Assembly: GCF_023554105.1 (NCBI RefSeq)
Contig: NZ_JAMJWE010000006.1
Location: forward strand, 144,089-208,088
Reading direction: 5' to 3'
Length of the DNA stretch: 64,000 bases
Source: Brucella sp. 21LCYQ03
Lineage (GTDB): Bacteria; Pseudomonadota; Alphaproteobacteria; Rhizobiales; Rhizobiaceae
Below are positions 36,154-45,935 of the stretch, piece after piece. The translations under genes were made by a program, and so were the position numbers. The notes under the pieces were generated by a model. That model saw nothing but the letters and a program-made list of their open reading frames with translations. It was not told the DNA's origin and made no database searches. Position 1 is the first letter of the stretch. Each line of letters opens with the position of its first letter.

Positions 36154-36546
36154 ATGTGCAGATTGTTCATAGGCGCAGAGCAGCAACTCTGGCAAAGCGT
36201 AACACGTTCGCTGCGTATTGATGGCGTCGTGACAAGTGTGCGGCTGGAGAACTTTTTCTGGTCGGCGCTCGAAGATATTGCCGGACGCGATGACATGAGC
36301 GTCAGCCGTCTGCTCGGCAAACTCTATGAGGAATCACGCGCAGAAGGTCACGACCTCGATAATTTCGCATCATTTCTGCGCGTGTGCTGCGGGCGATATC
36401 TTGCGCTTCAGGTCAATGGATTAATTCCGTCCGACAGAAAAGCTGCAATCTCCACACTTGATGCAGAAGAAATCTTGCGGCGCGAAAAAGAAACTTATCG
36501 TGATCCGCACTCCCCGTGGCAAAAATCTGCGCATCACGCGGCCTGA
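36154..36546 (+). CDS. Ribbon-helix-helix domain protein (RHH_4 type)
   Basis: 130-residue protein with the ribbon-helix-helix domain (PF13467 type): RSLRIDGVVTSVRLENFFWS gives the beta strand and first helix, followed by MSVSRLLGKLYEES. Proteins of this family in alphaproteobacteria are mostly unannotated or mislabelled aryl-sulfate sulfotransferase. A DNA-binding role is likely by fold. GGGAGAAAG precedes the start. Confidence 0.82.
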   Translation: MCRLFIGAEQQLWQSVTRSLRIDGVVTSVRLENFFWSALEDIAGRDDMSVSRLLGKLYEESRAEGHDLDNFASFLRVCCGRYLALQVNGLIPSDRKAAISTLDAEEILRREKETYRDPHSPWQKSAHHAA

Positions 36547-36582
36547 AAAATCGCCGATAGGCCAAAGAATAAGCCTCTGACA

Positions 36583-36611
36583 CTTTGCCTCAGCGCTTAC
36601 CGATGCTATAC
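36583..36611 (+). promoter_or_regulatory. Putative sigma-70 type promoter of icd
   Basis: CTTTGC (36583-36588) and CTATAC (36606-36611) are 17 bp apart, close to the alphaproteobacterial consensus CTTGAC-N17-CTATAT. The icd start codon is 32 bp further on, with GAGAGGC in between. Confidence 0.5.
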
Positions 36612-36643
36612 GGGCGCGACGCATTCAATGAGAGGCATTATCA

Positions 36644-37858
36644 ATGGCAAAAATCAAGGTTGCAAACCCGGTCGTTGAACTTGACGGCGATGAGATGACC
36701 CGCATCATCTGGCAGTTCATCAAGGACAAGCTGATCCATCCTTACCTCGACATCGATCTGAAATATTACGATCTTTCGGTCGAGCACCGCGATGCGACCA
36801 ACGATCAGGTCACCATTGACGCAGCAAACGCCATCAAGGAACACGGCGTTGGCGTAAAGTGCGCAACCATCACGCCGGACGAAGCCCGCGTTGAAGAATT
36901 CAAGCTTAAGAAGATGTGGAAGTCGCCAAACGGCACCATCCGTAACATCCTCGGCGGCGTTATTTTCCGCGAACCAATCATCTGCAAAAACGTCCCTCGC
37001 CTGGTTCCAGGTTGGACACAGCCAATCATCGTCGGCCGTCACGCTTTTGGTGACCAGTACCGCGCGACCGATTTCAAATTCCCGGGCAAAGGCACGCTGT
37101 CGATCAAGTTCGTCGGTGAAGATGGCGAAACGATCGAGCACGAAGTTTATCAAGCTCCGGCTGCTGGCGTGGCAATGGCCATGTACAACCTCGACGAATC
37201 GATCCGTGAATTTGCGCGCGCTTCGCTGAACTACGGCTTGCAGCGCAACTATCCGGTCTATCTCTCGACCAAGAACACCATTCTCAAGGCTTATGACGGT
37301 CGCTTCAAGGACATCTTTGAAGAAGTCTATCAGACCGAATTTGCTGAAAAGTTCAAAGCAGCGAAGATCTGGTACGAACATCGCCTGATCGACGACATGG
37401 TTGCATCGGCTCTCAAGTGGTCCGGCGGTTATGTCTGGGCTTGTAAGAACTACGACGGTGACGTGCAGTCCGACATCGTGGCACAGGGCTTCGGCTCACT
37501 CGGCCTGATGACCTCGGTTCTGATGACGCCAGATGGCAAGACCGTTGAAGCTGAAGCTGCACACGGCACAGTAACCCGTCACTATCGCCAGCATCAGAAG
37601 GGCGAGGAAACCTCGACCAACTCAATCGCTTCGATCTTCGCATGGACCCGTGGCCTCGCACATCGTGCAAAGCTCGACGACAATGCAGAACTGAAGCGCT
37701 TTGCTGATACGCTGGAAAAGGTCTGCGTAGACACTGTTGAAAGCGGCTACATGACCAAGGATCTGGCGCTGCTTATCGGTCCAGATCAGCCATGGCTCTC
37801 GACTACGGGCTTCCTCGACAAGATCGATGAAAACCTTCAGAAGGCAATGGCTGCTTAA
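36644..37858 (+). CDS. icd: NADP-dependent isocitrate dehydrogenase (eukaryote-like type)
   Basis: Oxidative decarboxylation of isocitrate to 2-oxoglutarate in the TCA cycle, generating NADPH. The 404-residue protein has [16 protein letters not shown], the substrate segment [19 protein letters not shown], and the cofactor region [18 protein letters not shown], where the Arg and His next to the NADP loop fit NADP use. It is the homodimeric type shared with eukaryotes and many alphaproteobacteria. Monocistronic, ended by a strong terminator. Confidence 0.97.
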   Translation: MAKIKVANPVVELDGDEMTRIIWQFIKDKLIHPYLDIDLKYYDLSVEHRDATNDQVTIDAANAIKEHGVGVKCATITPDEARVEEFKLKKMWKSPNGTIRNILGGVIFREPIICKNVPRLVPGWTQPIIVGRHAFGDQYRATDFKFPGKGTLSIKFVGEDGETIEHEVYQAPAAGVAMAMYNLDESIREFARASLNYGLQRNYPVYLSTKNTILKAYDGRFKDIFEEVYQTEFAEKFKAAKIWYEHRLIDDMVASALKWSGGYVWACKNYDGDVQSDIVAQGFGSLGLMTSVLMTPDGKTVEAEAAHGTVTRHYRQHQKGEETSTNSIASIFAWTRGLAHRAKLDDNAELKRFADTLEKVCVDTVESGYMTKDLALLIGPDQPWLSTTGFLDKIDENLQKAMAA

Positions 37859-37874
37859 GCCGGCCTGAATGAAC

Positions 37875-37907
37875 AAAAAAGCGGCGGGAATTTCCCGCCG
37901 CTTTTTT
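37875..37907. terminator. Strong bidirectional terminator after icd
   Basis: AAAAAAGCGGCGGGA (37875-37889) and TCCCGCCGCTTTTTT (37893-37907) form a perfect 15-bp stem with a 3-nt loop and a T-run. Confidence 0.92.
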
Positions 37908-37986
37908 ATTTGCGCGCCACTATTTATCTCTCGCAAGCACAATTAGTCCTCGATAGTCTGTTGTTACAGAAACAGGGAGGATTGAT

Positions 37987-38430
37987 ATGTCGACAATTCG
38001 GGCACTAACGCCGCAAGACCGCGCTGCATGGGAACCATTATGGAAAGCCTATCAGGTCTTTTACGAAGTCGATATTCCTGCTGAAACCACCGACATTACA
38101 TGGCAACGCTTTCACGATGCATCAGAACCCATGCACGCTTTGGGCGCTTTCGATGACGATGGAAACCTCGTTGGTATTGTGCATGTGATTTTTCATCGCT
38201 CGTGCTGGCTGCCCAAATGGACCTGCTATCTGCAAGACCTCTATGTTGAAAACAGCCAGCGCGGCAAAGGCACAGGCGCTGCTCTGATCGAAGCTGTCGC
38301 TGATCTCGCTCGCGCGGAAGGTGCAGGCCGCCTCTATTGGCTCACACATGAAAGCAACGCCACCGCACGTCGTCTATACGATAACATCGCGCAGGCATCC
38401 GGCTTCATCCAGTATCGAAAAGCGCTTTAA
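37987..38430 (+). CDS. GNAT family N-acetyltransferase
   Basis: 147-residue acetyltransferase with the acetyl-CoA loop in VENSQRGKGTGAALIEAVAD and the preceding strand TCYLQDLYV. The C-terminus WLTHESNATARRLYDNIAQA is typical of the family. GGGAGG precedes the start. No neighbour clarifies the substrate. Confidence 0.88.
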   Translation: MSTIRALTPQDRAAWEPLWKAYQVFYEVDIPAETTDITWQRFHDASEPMHALGAFDDDGNLVGIVHVIFHRSCWLPKWTCYLQDLYVENSQRGKGTGAALIEAVADLARAEGAGRLYWLTHESNATARRLYDNIAQASGFIQYRKAL

Positions 38431-38448
38431 CGCAGAGAGACCCTCACA

Positions 38449-39123
38449 TTAAAGCTGAAAAGCTTTTGCAAAAGCTTGCGTGCCATTGGGTGAAAAGGCA
38501 ATAACCCGGCCCTCTTCCCGGCGTGCCCAACCTTTATCGATGAAGTTTTCCAGAAGCGCTGCACCAAGTGCACCGCCCAAGTGGTTGCGTCTCTCACTCC
38601 AGTCTAGACAATGACGGCAGAGTGGCCTTTTGCCCTTTTGCAGGGTATTAACATCGATGCCCATGCAAGAAAAGAATGACTTCCCCTCATCGGTCAGCGC
38701 AGGCTCGCTGGCATCATCGATCAGACCCAGCCTGTGAGACGCATCAAGCATTTCTACGCCGCGCTCACCTGCCAGATGATCGTAACAAATGCGCGCCTTA
38801 CGCAGTGCATGATCTTTCGGACCTGTGCGAACACGCACCGCCCCGGTGCGCTGTGCAAGCCCCATCAGCCCTTCGAGCACCTGCGCCACATCCGTACCTG
38901 ATAGCCTGAAGTAACGATGTCTGCCCTGCTTCTCAGCCACCAGCAAATTGGCAGCATCAAGCTTTGAGAGATGCCCGCTCGCAGTCTGGATCGTCACACC
39001 TGCAGCAGCGGCAAGTTCGCTTACCGTCAAAGCGCGCCCATCCATCAGCGCCGTCAACATATTTGCGCGCGCAGGATCGCCTAATAGGGCTGCAACAGAA
39101 GCTATGATTGGTCCGTCTTTCAT
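38449..39123 (-). CDS. ArsR family transcriptional regulator, long form
   Basis: 224-residue protein with an N-terminal winged-helix domain (MLTALMDGRALTVSELAAAA, TIQTASGHLSKLDAANLL) followed by a regulatory half with a CRHCLDWSERRNHLGGALGAAL segment; its two cysteines might sense metal or oxidants. This long form is common in proteobacteria next to monooxygenase-like genes. It is divergent from NIPSNAP and ABM genes with a palindrome at its own start, which suggests local repression. Confidence 0.9.
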   Translation of the reverse strand: MKDGPIIASVAALLGDPARANMLTALMDGRALTVSELAAAAGVTIQTASGHLSKLDAANLLVAEKQGRHRYFRLSGTDVAQVLEGLMGLAQRTGAVRVRTGPKDHALRKARICYDHLAGERGVEMLDASHRLGLIDDASEPALTDEGKSFFSCMGIDVNTLQKGKRPLCRHCLDWSERRNHLGGALGAALLENFIDKGWARREEGRVIAFSPNGTQAFAKAFQL

Positions 39124-39129
39124 ACTTCG

Positions 39130-39145
39130 ATGCTAACCGAAGCAT
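39130..39145. promoter_or_regulatory. Candidate ArsR operator
   Basis: ATGCTAACCGAAGCAT is a perfect 5-6-5 inverted repeat (ATGCT/AGCAT) 6 bp from the arsR-type start codon and about 58 bp from the divergent NIPSNAP start. A second repeat CTTCG/CGAAG overlaps it. Its position fits repression of both divergent promoters. Confidence 0.5.
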
Positions 39146-39202
39146 GGACAACATTCAATAAGCTAAAACCATCTCCATAAACTTCAAAAATCAGGAGATA
39201 AA

Positions 39203-39532
39203 ATGATTACCTGTTTCATCCGCTATCAAATTGATCCATTTAAAGCCGATGCTTTCGCCGAATATGCACGCAACTGGGGCCAAGCAAGCCCACGTTGTGG
39301 CGCAAACCTCATTGGCTATTTCGGTCCGCATGAAGGCTCGACCACGACGGCTTATGGTGTCTACTCCGTCGAAAATCTCGCCGCCTACGAACAGTTTCGC
39401 GCGCGTCTGGCCGCTGACCCAATCGGTCGGGCTAACTATGAATTCGCAAAACGCGAACAGTTTATCCGCTCAGAAGAACGCATCTTTCTGAAGCTGCAAT
39501 CAGCCCCACATGCGGAGTTTATCAAGCCATGA
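39203..39532 (+). CDS. NIPSNAP family protein
   Basis: 109-residue dimeric alpha+beta-barrel protein. The MITCFIRYQIDPFKADAFAE start, LIGYFGPHEGSTTTAYGVYS and NYEFAKREQFIRSEERIFLK are typical of NIPSNAP proteins. Biochemical role unknown; related folds act as heme or quinone monooxygenases. Its last four bases overlap the next gene (ATGA), so the two are coupled, and an ArsR regulator is divergent. Confidence 0.9.
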   Translation: MITCFIRYQIDPFKADAFAEYARNWGQASPRCGANLIGYFGPHEGSTTTAYGVYSVENLAAYEQFRARLAADPIGRANYEFAKREQFIRSEERIFLKLQSAPHAEFIKP

Positions 39533-39879
39533 TCGCTGTCATATTTGAAGTCTGGCCGGCAGATGATGAAAGGCGCGACCAATATCTCGATATTGCTTCA
39601 AGCCTGCGCGCTGATCTGGCACAAATTGATGGCTTCATATCAATAGAACGTTTTCAAAGTCTGGTTGAGCCGGAAAAGCTGCTGTCTCTTTCCTTCTGGC
39701 GCGACGAAGAAGCGGTAAAACAGTGGCGCAATCTTCCAACTCATCGAATAGCGCAGACGAAGGGACGTGGCGGAGTTTTTGAAAACTACCGCTTGCGTGT
39801 TGCGAATGTCGCTCGCGATTATGGGTTGGATCAACGCGAAGAAGCACCGGACGATAGCCGCAAGATGCATGCAGCATAA
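39529..39879 (+). CDS. Antibiotic biosynthesis monooxygenase (ABM) family protein
   Basis: 116-residue protein of the ABM/YgiN-like fold: AVIFEVWPADDERRDQYLDI, DGFISIERFQSLVEPEKLLS and LSFWRDEEAVKQWRNLPTH. Relatives oxidise quinols or degrade heme. It is translationally coupled to the NIPSNAP gene, a pairing that suggests a joint role in detoxification or cofactor oxidation. Terminator just after it. Confidence 0.9.
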   Translation: MIAVIFEVWPADDERRDQYLDIASSLRADLAQIDGFISIERFQSLVEPEKLLSLSFWRDEEAVKQWRNLPTHRIAQTKGRGGVFENYRLRVANVARDYGLDQREEAPDDSRKMHAA

Positions 39880-39906
39880 AAAAGGCCGGGAATATCCCGG
39901 CCTTTT
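39880..39906. terminator. Bidirectional terminator between the ABM gene and alaS
   Basis: AAAAGGCCGGGA (39880-39891) and TCCCGGCCTTTT (39895-39906), perfect 12-bp stem, 3-nt loop, T-rich on both strands. It ends the NIPSNAP-ABM transcript and the convergent alaS transcript. Confidence 0.9.
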
Positions 39907-39925
39907 CATTCTTATATGTAATTTA

Positions 39926-42583
39926 TCAGACAATAAGCGCTTTAACCGCTGCGACTGCATCATTTGCCTTGGTGCCATCGGGGCCACCGGCCTGTGCCAT
40001 ATCAGGGCGACCGCCGCCGCCTGCGCCACCAAGAGCGCTCGACGCCGCACGCACCAGATCAACTGCACTGAAACGACCAACCAGATCTTCAGTGACCGCA
40101 GCAACTGCACTCGCCTTGCCGTCTTCACCAACACCAACGAAGAGAACAACACCGGAGCCAACCTGCTTCTTGCCTTCGTCAGCAAGTGGCTTGAGATCAC
40201 GCGGCGAAACACCAGTTACAACCTTGCCAAGGAAGCTAACACCATTGACTGTTTCAACAGCGCTGGCACCATCCGAAGAACCGCCACTTAGCGCCAACTG
40301 TCTGCGTGCTTCGGTCAGTTCGCGTTCCAGTTTCTTGCGTTCGTCAACAAGTGCATTCACGCGGTCCAGAGCTTCCGATGGCGAAGTTTTCAACAAACCG
40401 GCGATTGCCTTGACGCGCTCGTCCTGTTCTTCGAGGTAAAGGCGAGCCGCCTCACCAGTCAAAGCTTCCATACGACGAACACCTGCAGCAACGCCGCTGT
40501 CGGACAGAATGCGGACGAGGCCAATATCACCGGTCTGACGAACATGCGTACCGCCGCAAAGCTCAACTGAGTAAGCCTTGCCAGCCTTTTCGCCGTGCTT
40601 GGCTGTGCCCATCGAAACAACACGTACTTCATCGCCGTATTTTTCGCCGAACAGTGCCATCGCCCCTTCAGCAATCGCATCATCTACAGCCATCAGGCGC
40701 GTGGTAACCTGCGCATTCTGCAGAATGATTTCGTTGGCGAGGTTTTCAACAGCCGTCAGCTCCTCAGCCGAAATCGGTTTTGGATGCGAGAAGTCGAAAC
40801 GCAGACGATCAGGTGCAACGAGCGAACCCTTCTGTGCAACGTGCGAGCCGAGCGTTTCACGCAGCGCTTCATGCAGCAGATGCGTCGCCGAGTGGTTGGA
40901 GCGAATGCGTGTACGGCGCTCACCGTCAACCTTCAGCTCAACCGCATCACCGACCTTAGCCGAACCCTTCGTGACTTCACCGATATGGACAAAAAGACCT
41001 TCGCCCTTTTTAAGCGTTTCGCGAACAGTAATGACAAAGCCTTCGCCGGAGATCGTACCCGTATCGCCCTGCTGACCACCGGATTCGCCGTAGAATGGCG
41101 TCTGGTTGACAATGACGGATACGGTTTCACCTTCGGCAGCCGACGAAACTTCCGCACCATCGCGCACGAGAGCTGAAATAACGCCTTCTGCACTTTCGGT
41201 TTCATAGCCAAGGAATTCCGTCGCGCCGACCTTATCCTTAATGCCGAACCAGATGGTTTCGGTTGCAGCTTCGCCCGAACCTGTCCAGTTGGCACGTGCT
41301 TCCGCCTTCTGGCGCTGCATAGCGGTGTTGAAACCGTCAGTGTCAACGGTGACACCGCGCTGACGCAGAGCGTCCTGCGTCAGATCAAGCGGGAAACCGT
41401 AAGTATCATAAAGCTTGAACGCGGTTTCGCCATCAAGACGATCACCTTCAACCAGATTTTCCGAAGCATCAGAGAGCAAGCCAAGGCCACGTTCCAATGT
41501 CTTGCGGAAACGGGTTTCTTCCAGCTTCAGCGTTTCGGAAATCAGCGCTTCTGCGCGGATAAGTTCGGGATAAGCCTGACCCATCTCGCGGATCAGCGCT
41601 GGCAGCAGACGCCACATCAATGGCTGGCTCGCACCGAGCAATTGCGCATGACGCATAGCGCGGCGCATGATGCGGCGCAGCACATAGCCGCGACCTTCAT
41701 TGGATGGCAAAACACCATCGGCAATCAGGAAGCTTGATGCGCGCAGATGGTCAGCAATAACGCGATGGCTGGCGCGGAAATCGCCTTCAGCCTTAACGCC
41801 TGTTGCTTCTTCCGATGCACGGATCAGTGCCTTGAAAAGATCGATGTCGTAATTGTCGTGTACGCCCTGAAGCACGGCTGCAACACGCTCAAGGCCCATG
41901 CCCGTATCAATCGATGGACGCGGCAAATCAATGCGCTGATCAGGTGTAACCTGCTCAAACTGCATGAAGACGAGATTCCAGATTTCGATGAAACGATCGC
42001 CGTCTTCATCTGCCGATCCGGGAGGTCCACCCCAGATATGATCGCCATGATCGTAGAAAATTTCCGAGCAAGGACCGCAAGGACCAGTATCACCCATCGC
42101 CCAGAAATTATCATTCGTTGCGATGCGGATGATACGATCATCAGAAAGACCGGCAATCTTCTTCCAGAAGTTCGCAGCGTCATCATCTGTATGATAAACT
42201 GTGACCAGCAGCTTGTCCTTGTTAAGGCCAAACTCCTTGGTGATCAGATTCCATGCATGCGTGATCGCCTCTTCCTTGAAGTAATCGCCGAAGGAAAAGT
42301 TACCCAGCATTTCAAAGAATGTGTGGTGACGCGCTGTATAGCCTACATTGTCCAAATCGTTATGCTTACCGCCAGCACGCACGCATTTCTGCGACGTGGT
42401 TGCGCGGCTGTAAGGACGCTGTTCAAGGCCAGTGAAAACATTCTTGAACTGCACCATGCCCGCATTGGTGAACATCAGCGTCGGGTCGTTACGCGGAACG
42501 AGTGGACTTGATGAAACGACTTCATGTCCGTTCTTACGGAAATAGTCGAGGAATGTGGACCTTATCTCGTTGACGCCAGCCAT
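39926..42583 (-). CDS. alaS: Alanyl-tRNA synthetase
   Basis: Charges tRNA-Ala and edits mischarged Ser/Gly. The 885-residue protein starts [15 protein letters not shown] and has the class-II aminoacylation core ([20 protein letters not shown] region), the editing domain with the [11 protein letters not shown] zinc motif and [11 protein letters not shown], and the C-terminal C-Ala domain ([13 protein letters not shown]). Single gene, minus strand, with a 330-bp spacer to recA. Confidence 0.98.
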   Translation of the reverse strand: MAGVNEIRSTFLDYFRKNGHEVVSSSPLVPRNDPTLMFTNAGMVQFKNVFTGLEQRPYSRATTSQKCVRAGGKHNDLDNVGYTARHHTFFEMLGNFSFGDYFKEEAITHAWNLITKEFGLNKDKLLVTVYHTDDDAANFWKKIAGLSDDRIIRIATNDNFWAMGDTGPCGPCSEIFYDHGDHIWGGPPGSADEDGDRFIEIWNLVFMQFEQVTPDQRIDLPRPSIDTGMGLERVAAVLQGVHDNYDIDLFKALIRASEEATGVKAEGDFRASHRVIADHLRASSFLIADGVLPSNEGRGYVLRRIMRRAMRHAQLLGASQPLMWRLLPALIREMGQAYPELIRAEALISETLKLEETRFRKTLERGLGLLSDASENLVEGDRLDGETAFKLYDTYGFPLDLTQDALRQRGVTVDTDGFNTAMQRQKAEARANWTGSGEAATETIWFGIKDKVGATEFLGYETESAEGVISALVRDGAEVSSAAEGETVSVIVNQTPFYGESGGQQGDTGTISGEGFVITVRETLKKGEGLFVHIGEVTKGSAKVGDAVELKVDGERRTRIRSNHSATHLLHEALRETLGSHVAQKGSLVAPDRLRFDFSHPKPISAEELTAVENLANEIILQNAQVTTRLMAVDDAIAEGAMALFGEKYGDEVRVVSMGTAKHGEKAGKAYSVELCGGTHVRQTGDIGLVRILSDSGVAAGVRRMEALTGEAARLYLEEQDERVKAIAGLLKTSPSEALDRVNALVDERKKLERELTEARRQLALSGGSSDGASAVETVNGVSFLGKVVTGVSPRDLKPLADEGKKQVGSGVVLFVGVGEDGKASAVAAVTEDLVGRFSAVDLVRAASSALGGAGGGGRPDMAQAGGPDGTKANDAVAAVKALIV

Positions 42584-42913
42584 AATTCACCCTTGGACAT
42601 TTTCTGCCCTGCATGAGATGCGCAATCGAAAACGCATCAATTATATAATCCCCACCCGCAGGAATGCGGCATTTAACGGCTTGATCTGCCGCCACGCTTC
42701 GACTGCCCGATAATGGAAAGTCCTTGAGGTGGAATTTCGGTTGTCCGCTTTTAACGGGGCACTGCTTTTCTGTCCAGATAAGCAGTGTGCGCTATAAAAG
42801 CAATTTCTGCCGCAAACGCAGAAAACGGCAACTATGCAACAGTATTAGACTTAAAAAGCAAAAAGCCCCACACGTTCGTGCAGGGCTTTCTCTGTTTCAT
42901 ATCGACACGAAGC
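42584..42913. other. recA-alaS spacer with hairpin and recA terminator
   Basis: 330 bp with no gene. A 8-bp perfect stem CACTGCTT (42760-42767) / AAGCAGTG (42780-42787) with a 12-nt loop lies about 180 nt before the alaS start, in the presumed alaS leader. The recA terminator lies at 42851-42889. No other structure is evident. Confidence 0.45.
42851..42889 (-). terminator. Rho-independent terminator after recA
   Basis: On the minus strand AAAGCCC pairs with GGGCTTT, extended by wobble pairs and CACG/CGTG to about 13 bp, followed by TTTGCTTTTTAAG. It lies about 25 bp after the recA stop. Confidence 0.82.
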
Positions 42914-43999
42914 TTATGCTTCAGCTGCATCCGGACCGTCGTCAGCTTCCGGGCCACCATCTTCGATGAACTTCTCAGCGATGAGACCTGCATTCTGACG
43001 AAGCGTCGTTTCAATCTCTTTTGCGACTTCCGGATTGTCTTTCAGGTACTGCTTGGCGTTTTCACGACCCTGCCCCAGACGCTGCGAATTATAAGAGAAC
43101 CAAGCGCCCGACTTTTCGACAATACCAGCCTTCACACCAAGATCGACCAATTCGCCTGTCTTGGAAACACCAGCACCATACATGATGTCGAATTCTACCT
43201 GCTTGAACGGAGGGGCAAGCTTGTTCTTGACCACCTTCACGCGTGTCTGGTTGCCGACAACTTCATCGCGCTCCTTAATCGAGCCAATACGACGGATATC
43301 AAGACGAACCGAAGCGTAAAACTTGAGCGCATTACCACCGGTTGTCGTTTCAGGCGATCCGAACATCACACCGATCTTCATGCGAATCTGGTTGATGAAG
43401 ATGACCATGCAATTCGAACGCGAAATCGAAGCAGTGAGCTTGCGCAGCGCCTGACTCATCAGACGAGCCTGAAGGCCCGGCAGAGAATCACCCATTTCGC
43501 CTTCAATTTCAGCGCGTGGTGTAAGAGCTGCAACAGAGTCGACAACGAGAACGTCAATCGCACCGGAACGTACAAGCGTATCGGTGATTTCGAGCGCCTG
43601 CTCACCCGTATCTGGCTGCGAAATCAGAAGGTTTTCAAGATCAACGCCAAGCTTGCGTGCATAGACAGGATCAAGCGCATGTTCCGCATCAACGAATGCG
43701 CAGATGCCACCCTTTTTCTGTGCTTCTGCAATCGTATGCAGCGCTAGCGTCGTCTTACCCGAGCTTTCAGGGCCATAAATTTCTACGATACGTCCCTTGG
43801 GCAGACCGCCGACGCCCAATGCAATATCCAAAGAAAGCGAGCCGGTTGGCACAGTCTCAATATCAACGACTTCGTTCTGACCGAGCCGCATGATAGAGCC
43901 CTTGCCGAACGCACGTTCAATTTGCGACAACGCCGCATCCAGAGCCTTAGTCTTATCCACTGAATTATCCTCAACGAGTCGCAATGATTTTTGAGACAT
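42914..43999 (-). CDS. recA: Recombinase RecA
   Basis: Homologous-recombination ATPase and trigger of LexA self-cleavage. The 361-residue protein has Walker [13 protein letters not shown], Walker [16 protein letters not shown] segment ([18 protein letters not shown]) and L1/L2 loops ([20 protein letters not shown]). The acidic C-terminal tail [15 protein letters not shown] is present. It is preceded by an 11-bp triple repeat containing LexA-type GTTC half-sites at 44121-44153. Confidence 0.98.
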   Translation of the reverse strand: MSQKSLRLVEDNSVDKTKALDAALSQIERAFGKGSIMRLGQNEVVDIETVPTGSLSLDIALGVGGLPKGRIVEIYGPESSGKTTLALHTIAEAQKKGGICAFVDAEHALDPVYARKLGVDLENLLISQPDTGEQALEITDTLVRSGAIDVLVVDSVAALTPRAEIEGEMGDSLPGLQARLMSQALRKLTASISRSNCMVIFINQIRMKIGVMFGSPETTTGGNALKFYASVRLDIRRIGSIKERDEVVGNQTRVKVVKNKLAPPFKQVEFDIMYGAGVSKTGELVDLGVKAGIVEKSGAWFSYNSQRLGQGRENAKQYLKDNPEVAKEIETTLRQNAGLIAEKFIEDGGPEADDGPDAAEA

Positions 44000-44120
44000 C
44001 TTACACCATCCTCTTGCCTCGCTAGAAGCCCATCGGGCTTATCGCCAATATCTATTTGTATCTGTTTTGTTCTCATTTTGCAATAAGCACAAATTATTGT
44101 TTTTAAACAATTAAGATTTT

Positions 44121-44153
44121 TTGTTCTTTTATTGTTCTTTTATTGTTCTTTTA
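44121..44153. promoter_or_regulatory. Tandem LexA (SOS) boxes upstream of recA
   Basis: Three exact copies of the 11-mer TTGTTCTTTTA stand head to tail. They place GTTC at 44123, 44134 and 44145, that is GTTC-N7-GTTC twice, overlapping. GTTC-N7-GTTC is the established alphaproteobacterial LexA box. The boxes are about 124-150 bp upstream of the recA start. Repeats at one helical turn allow two LexA dimers or sliding registers. Confidence 0.8.
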
Positions 44154-44240
44154 TATTAGAAAGATATAATCTTTAAAACTGTCCACGCTTTAGTTGCAAA
44201 AAGCATGGAAATTGACCGCTCGATTCGCTGCTCACAAATG

Positions 44241-44270
44241 AAAACGCAGCCCTTCTTTCGAAGGACTGCG
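44241..44270 (-). terminator. Terminator after the OmpA-like lipoprotein gene
   Basis: CGCAGCCCTTC (44245-44255) and GAAGGACTGCG (44260-44270) form an 11-bp stem with one wobble, 4-nt loop, and TTTTC after it on the minus strand. Confidence 0.82.
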
Positions 44271-44299
44271 CCAAATTGCTTAAAAATACTGACGGCGAA

Positions 44300-44971
44300 T
44301 TACTGCTGCACGCCGCGCAGCGGAGAAATCTGGATTTCCACGCGACGGTTCTGTGCACGGCCTTCCGGTGTTGCATTGCTGGCAACTGGCTGACTTGCGC
44401 CATAGCCAATAACTGCAAAGCGGCGAGGATCAATGCCCTGCGAGCCGAGATAACTTGCAACGGAGGCTGCACGGCGCTGTGACAGACCCTGATTGTAGCT
44501 CGCGCTACCTGTTGAGTCGGTAAAGCCATACACATCAACCAATGTCTGATTGAATTTGCGCAGAACGATCGCTACCGAGTTCAGAGTTGGATAAAACTGG
44601 CTCTTCACCTGATCCTGATCTGTGTCGAACGTAATTGCTGAAGGCATGTTGAGGATAATCTGATCGCCATTACGGGTTACGGAGACGCCGGTGCCCTGCA
44701 GCTGATTGCGGAGTTCAGATTCCTGACGGTCCATGTAATTACCGATAGCACCGCCACCAAGCGCACCAATACCGGCACCGATAAGAACCGCATTACGCTG
44801 TGCGCGGCTCGAACCACCGACCATCAGACCACCGAGTGCACCAACGGCTGCGCCGATCGCGGCGCCACCTGCGGTGTTCGACATCTTTTCCTGGCCCGTA
44901 TACGGGTCAGTCGATGTACAGCCTGCCAGAAATGTGGCCCCGATAAAGACAATTCCAAGTTTCTTCAGCAT
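44300..44971 (-). CDS. OmpA family lipoprotein (YiaD-like)
   Basis: 223-residue envelope protein. MLKKLGIVFIGATFLAGCTS is a lipoprotein signal with lipobox LAGC. A glycine-zipper segment (AAIGAAVGALGGLMVGG and GAGIGALGGGAIGNYMD) follows, then an OmpA C-terminal peptidoglycan-binding domain (YGFTDSTGSASYNQGLSQRR, GYGASQPVASNATPEGRAQN). The start at 44971 fits the lipoprotein signal and AGGATGACG site; the frame extends further upstream without a signal. Confidence 0.9.
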   Translation of the reverse strand: MLKKLGIVFIGATFLAGCTSTDPYTGQEKMSNTAGGAAIGAAVGALGGLMVGGSSRAQRNAVLIGAGIGALGGGAIGNYMDRQESELRNQLQGTGVSVTRNGDQIILNMPSAITFDTDQDQVKSQFYPTLNSVAIVLRKFNQTLVDVYGFTDSTGSASYNQGLSQRRAASVASYLGSQGIDPRRFAVIGYGASQPVASNATPEGRAQNRRVEIQISPLRGVQQ

Positions 44972-45091
44972 AAAAAACGTCATCCTCAATGTTCGATTCG
45001 CCGCGAATGATAACTTCGAATACGGCTGGATGGTGGCCTTAAATCCCTTTATCGCCAATTTTACAGCACATTCCAAGGCACTTTAGCCCAT

Positions 45092-45667
45092 TCACCCACA
45101 AGAACGCAGCTGGGTTGCATAGCGGTTGGCCATGTTCTGAGCACGCTTAGCTCCGTTCAGGGCTGTCGAGTTATTACGCCAGACACCGCGGGCATAACCG
45201 CCATGACCCGAATAATAGGCGAGATAGAGGCTATAAGCATCGTTTCGGTTGATGCCATTTCTCCGGCTGCTTTCATTATGATACCAGCCAATAAAATGAA
45301 TAGCGTCACCGAAATTACTGCGCGATGCTGTCCAGCGACCGGTTTCACGCTTGTAGCGATCCCACGTGCCATTGAGCGCTTGAGAATAGCCATATGCAGT
45401 GGAAGCGCGTTTCCATGGAATGAATCCGAGCAGCTTCGTGCGTGGCGGGCGTGCATATGGACGGAAGCCAGATTCTGCATAAATCGTCGCCATGAGAATA
45501 TGAACAGGTACGCCATACTCACGAGAGACGCGTGTGGCGTCCTTCTGCCAGTTATTTATCCAGCCATCGCGTTGATCAAAAACAGCGCATACATTGCTGA
45601 TCTGCCGTGGGGCGGTCGCGCAGCCACCAAGAAGTACGAGCGCAACGAGCATCAATACGCGCGTCAT
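45092..45667 (-). CDS. Lytic transglycosylase-like lipoprotein (SLT domain)
   Basis: 191-residue protein. MTRVLMLVALVLLGGCATAP has lipobox LLGGC. The soluble-lytic-transglycosylase fold shows the catalytic Glu in ATIYAESGFRPYA, and AYGYSQALNGTWDRYKRET, GDAIHFIGWYHNES and YLAYYSGHGGYARG. It would cleave peptidoglycan between MurNAc and GlcNAc from the outer membrane side. Neighbours are the OmpA-like lipoprotein and rarA. Confidence 0.88.
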   Translation of the reverse strand: MTRVLMLVALVLLGGCATAPRQISNVCAVFDQRDGWINNWQKDATRVSREYGVPVHILMATIYAESGFRPYARPPRTKLLGFIPWKRASTAYGYSQALNGTWDRYKRETGRWTASRSNFGDAIHFIGWYHNESSRRNGINRNDAYSLYLAYYSGHGGYARGVWRNNSTALNGAKRAQNMANRYATQLRSCG

Positions 45668-45935
45668 GGGGAAGCCTCTTAGAAATTATAAAATTTGATG
45701 AATTTTAAACATTAAGTGCAACTTAAGCTAAGTGTCTGATCTGTATATGGTTACCAGATTGTTTAAGCATACCGCTTTGAGTTGTCGGATCGTTGTATTT
45801 ATTGGAAAATAAATAAATGACGCCACCTGTGGAGTAAAGCCATAGGTTGCAATTTTCTTCTAGTTGAGTTGATAGATGAAGGCCGAAATGTGACTATAAG
45901 GCCGCATGAATAGTTTTAAATGTAGCGGTCGGCGT

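Larger units (their letters stand above)
44000..44299. other. Upstream region of recA and terminator region of the OmpA-like gene
   Basis: 300 bp with no gene. It holds the tandem LexA-type repeat (44121-44153) and the terminator of the OmpA-like lipoprotein gene (44241-44270). The stretch 44060-44170 is markedly A/T-rich. Confidence 0.6.

Noticed and set aside
42785..43747. 320-codon plus-strand frame over recA
   Set aside because: Antisense to intact recA; no plausible domain.
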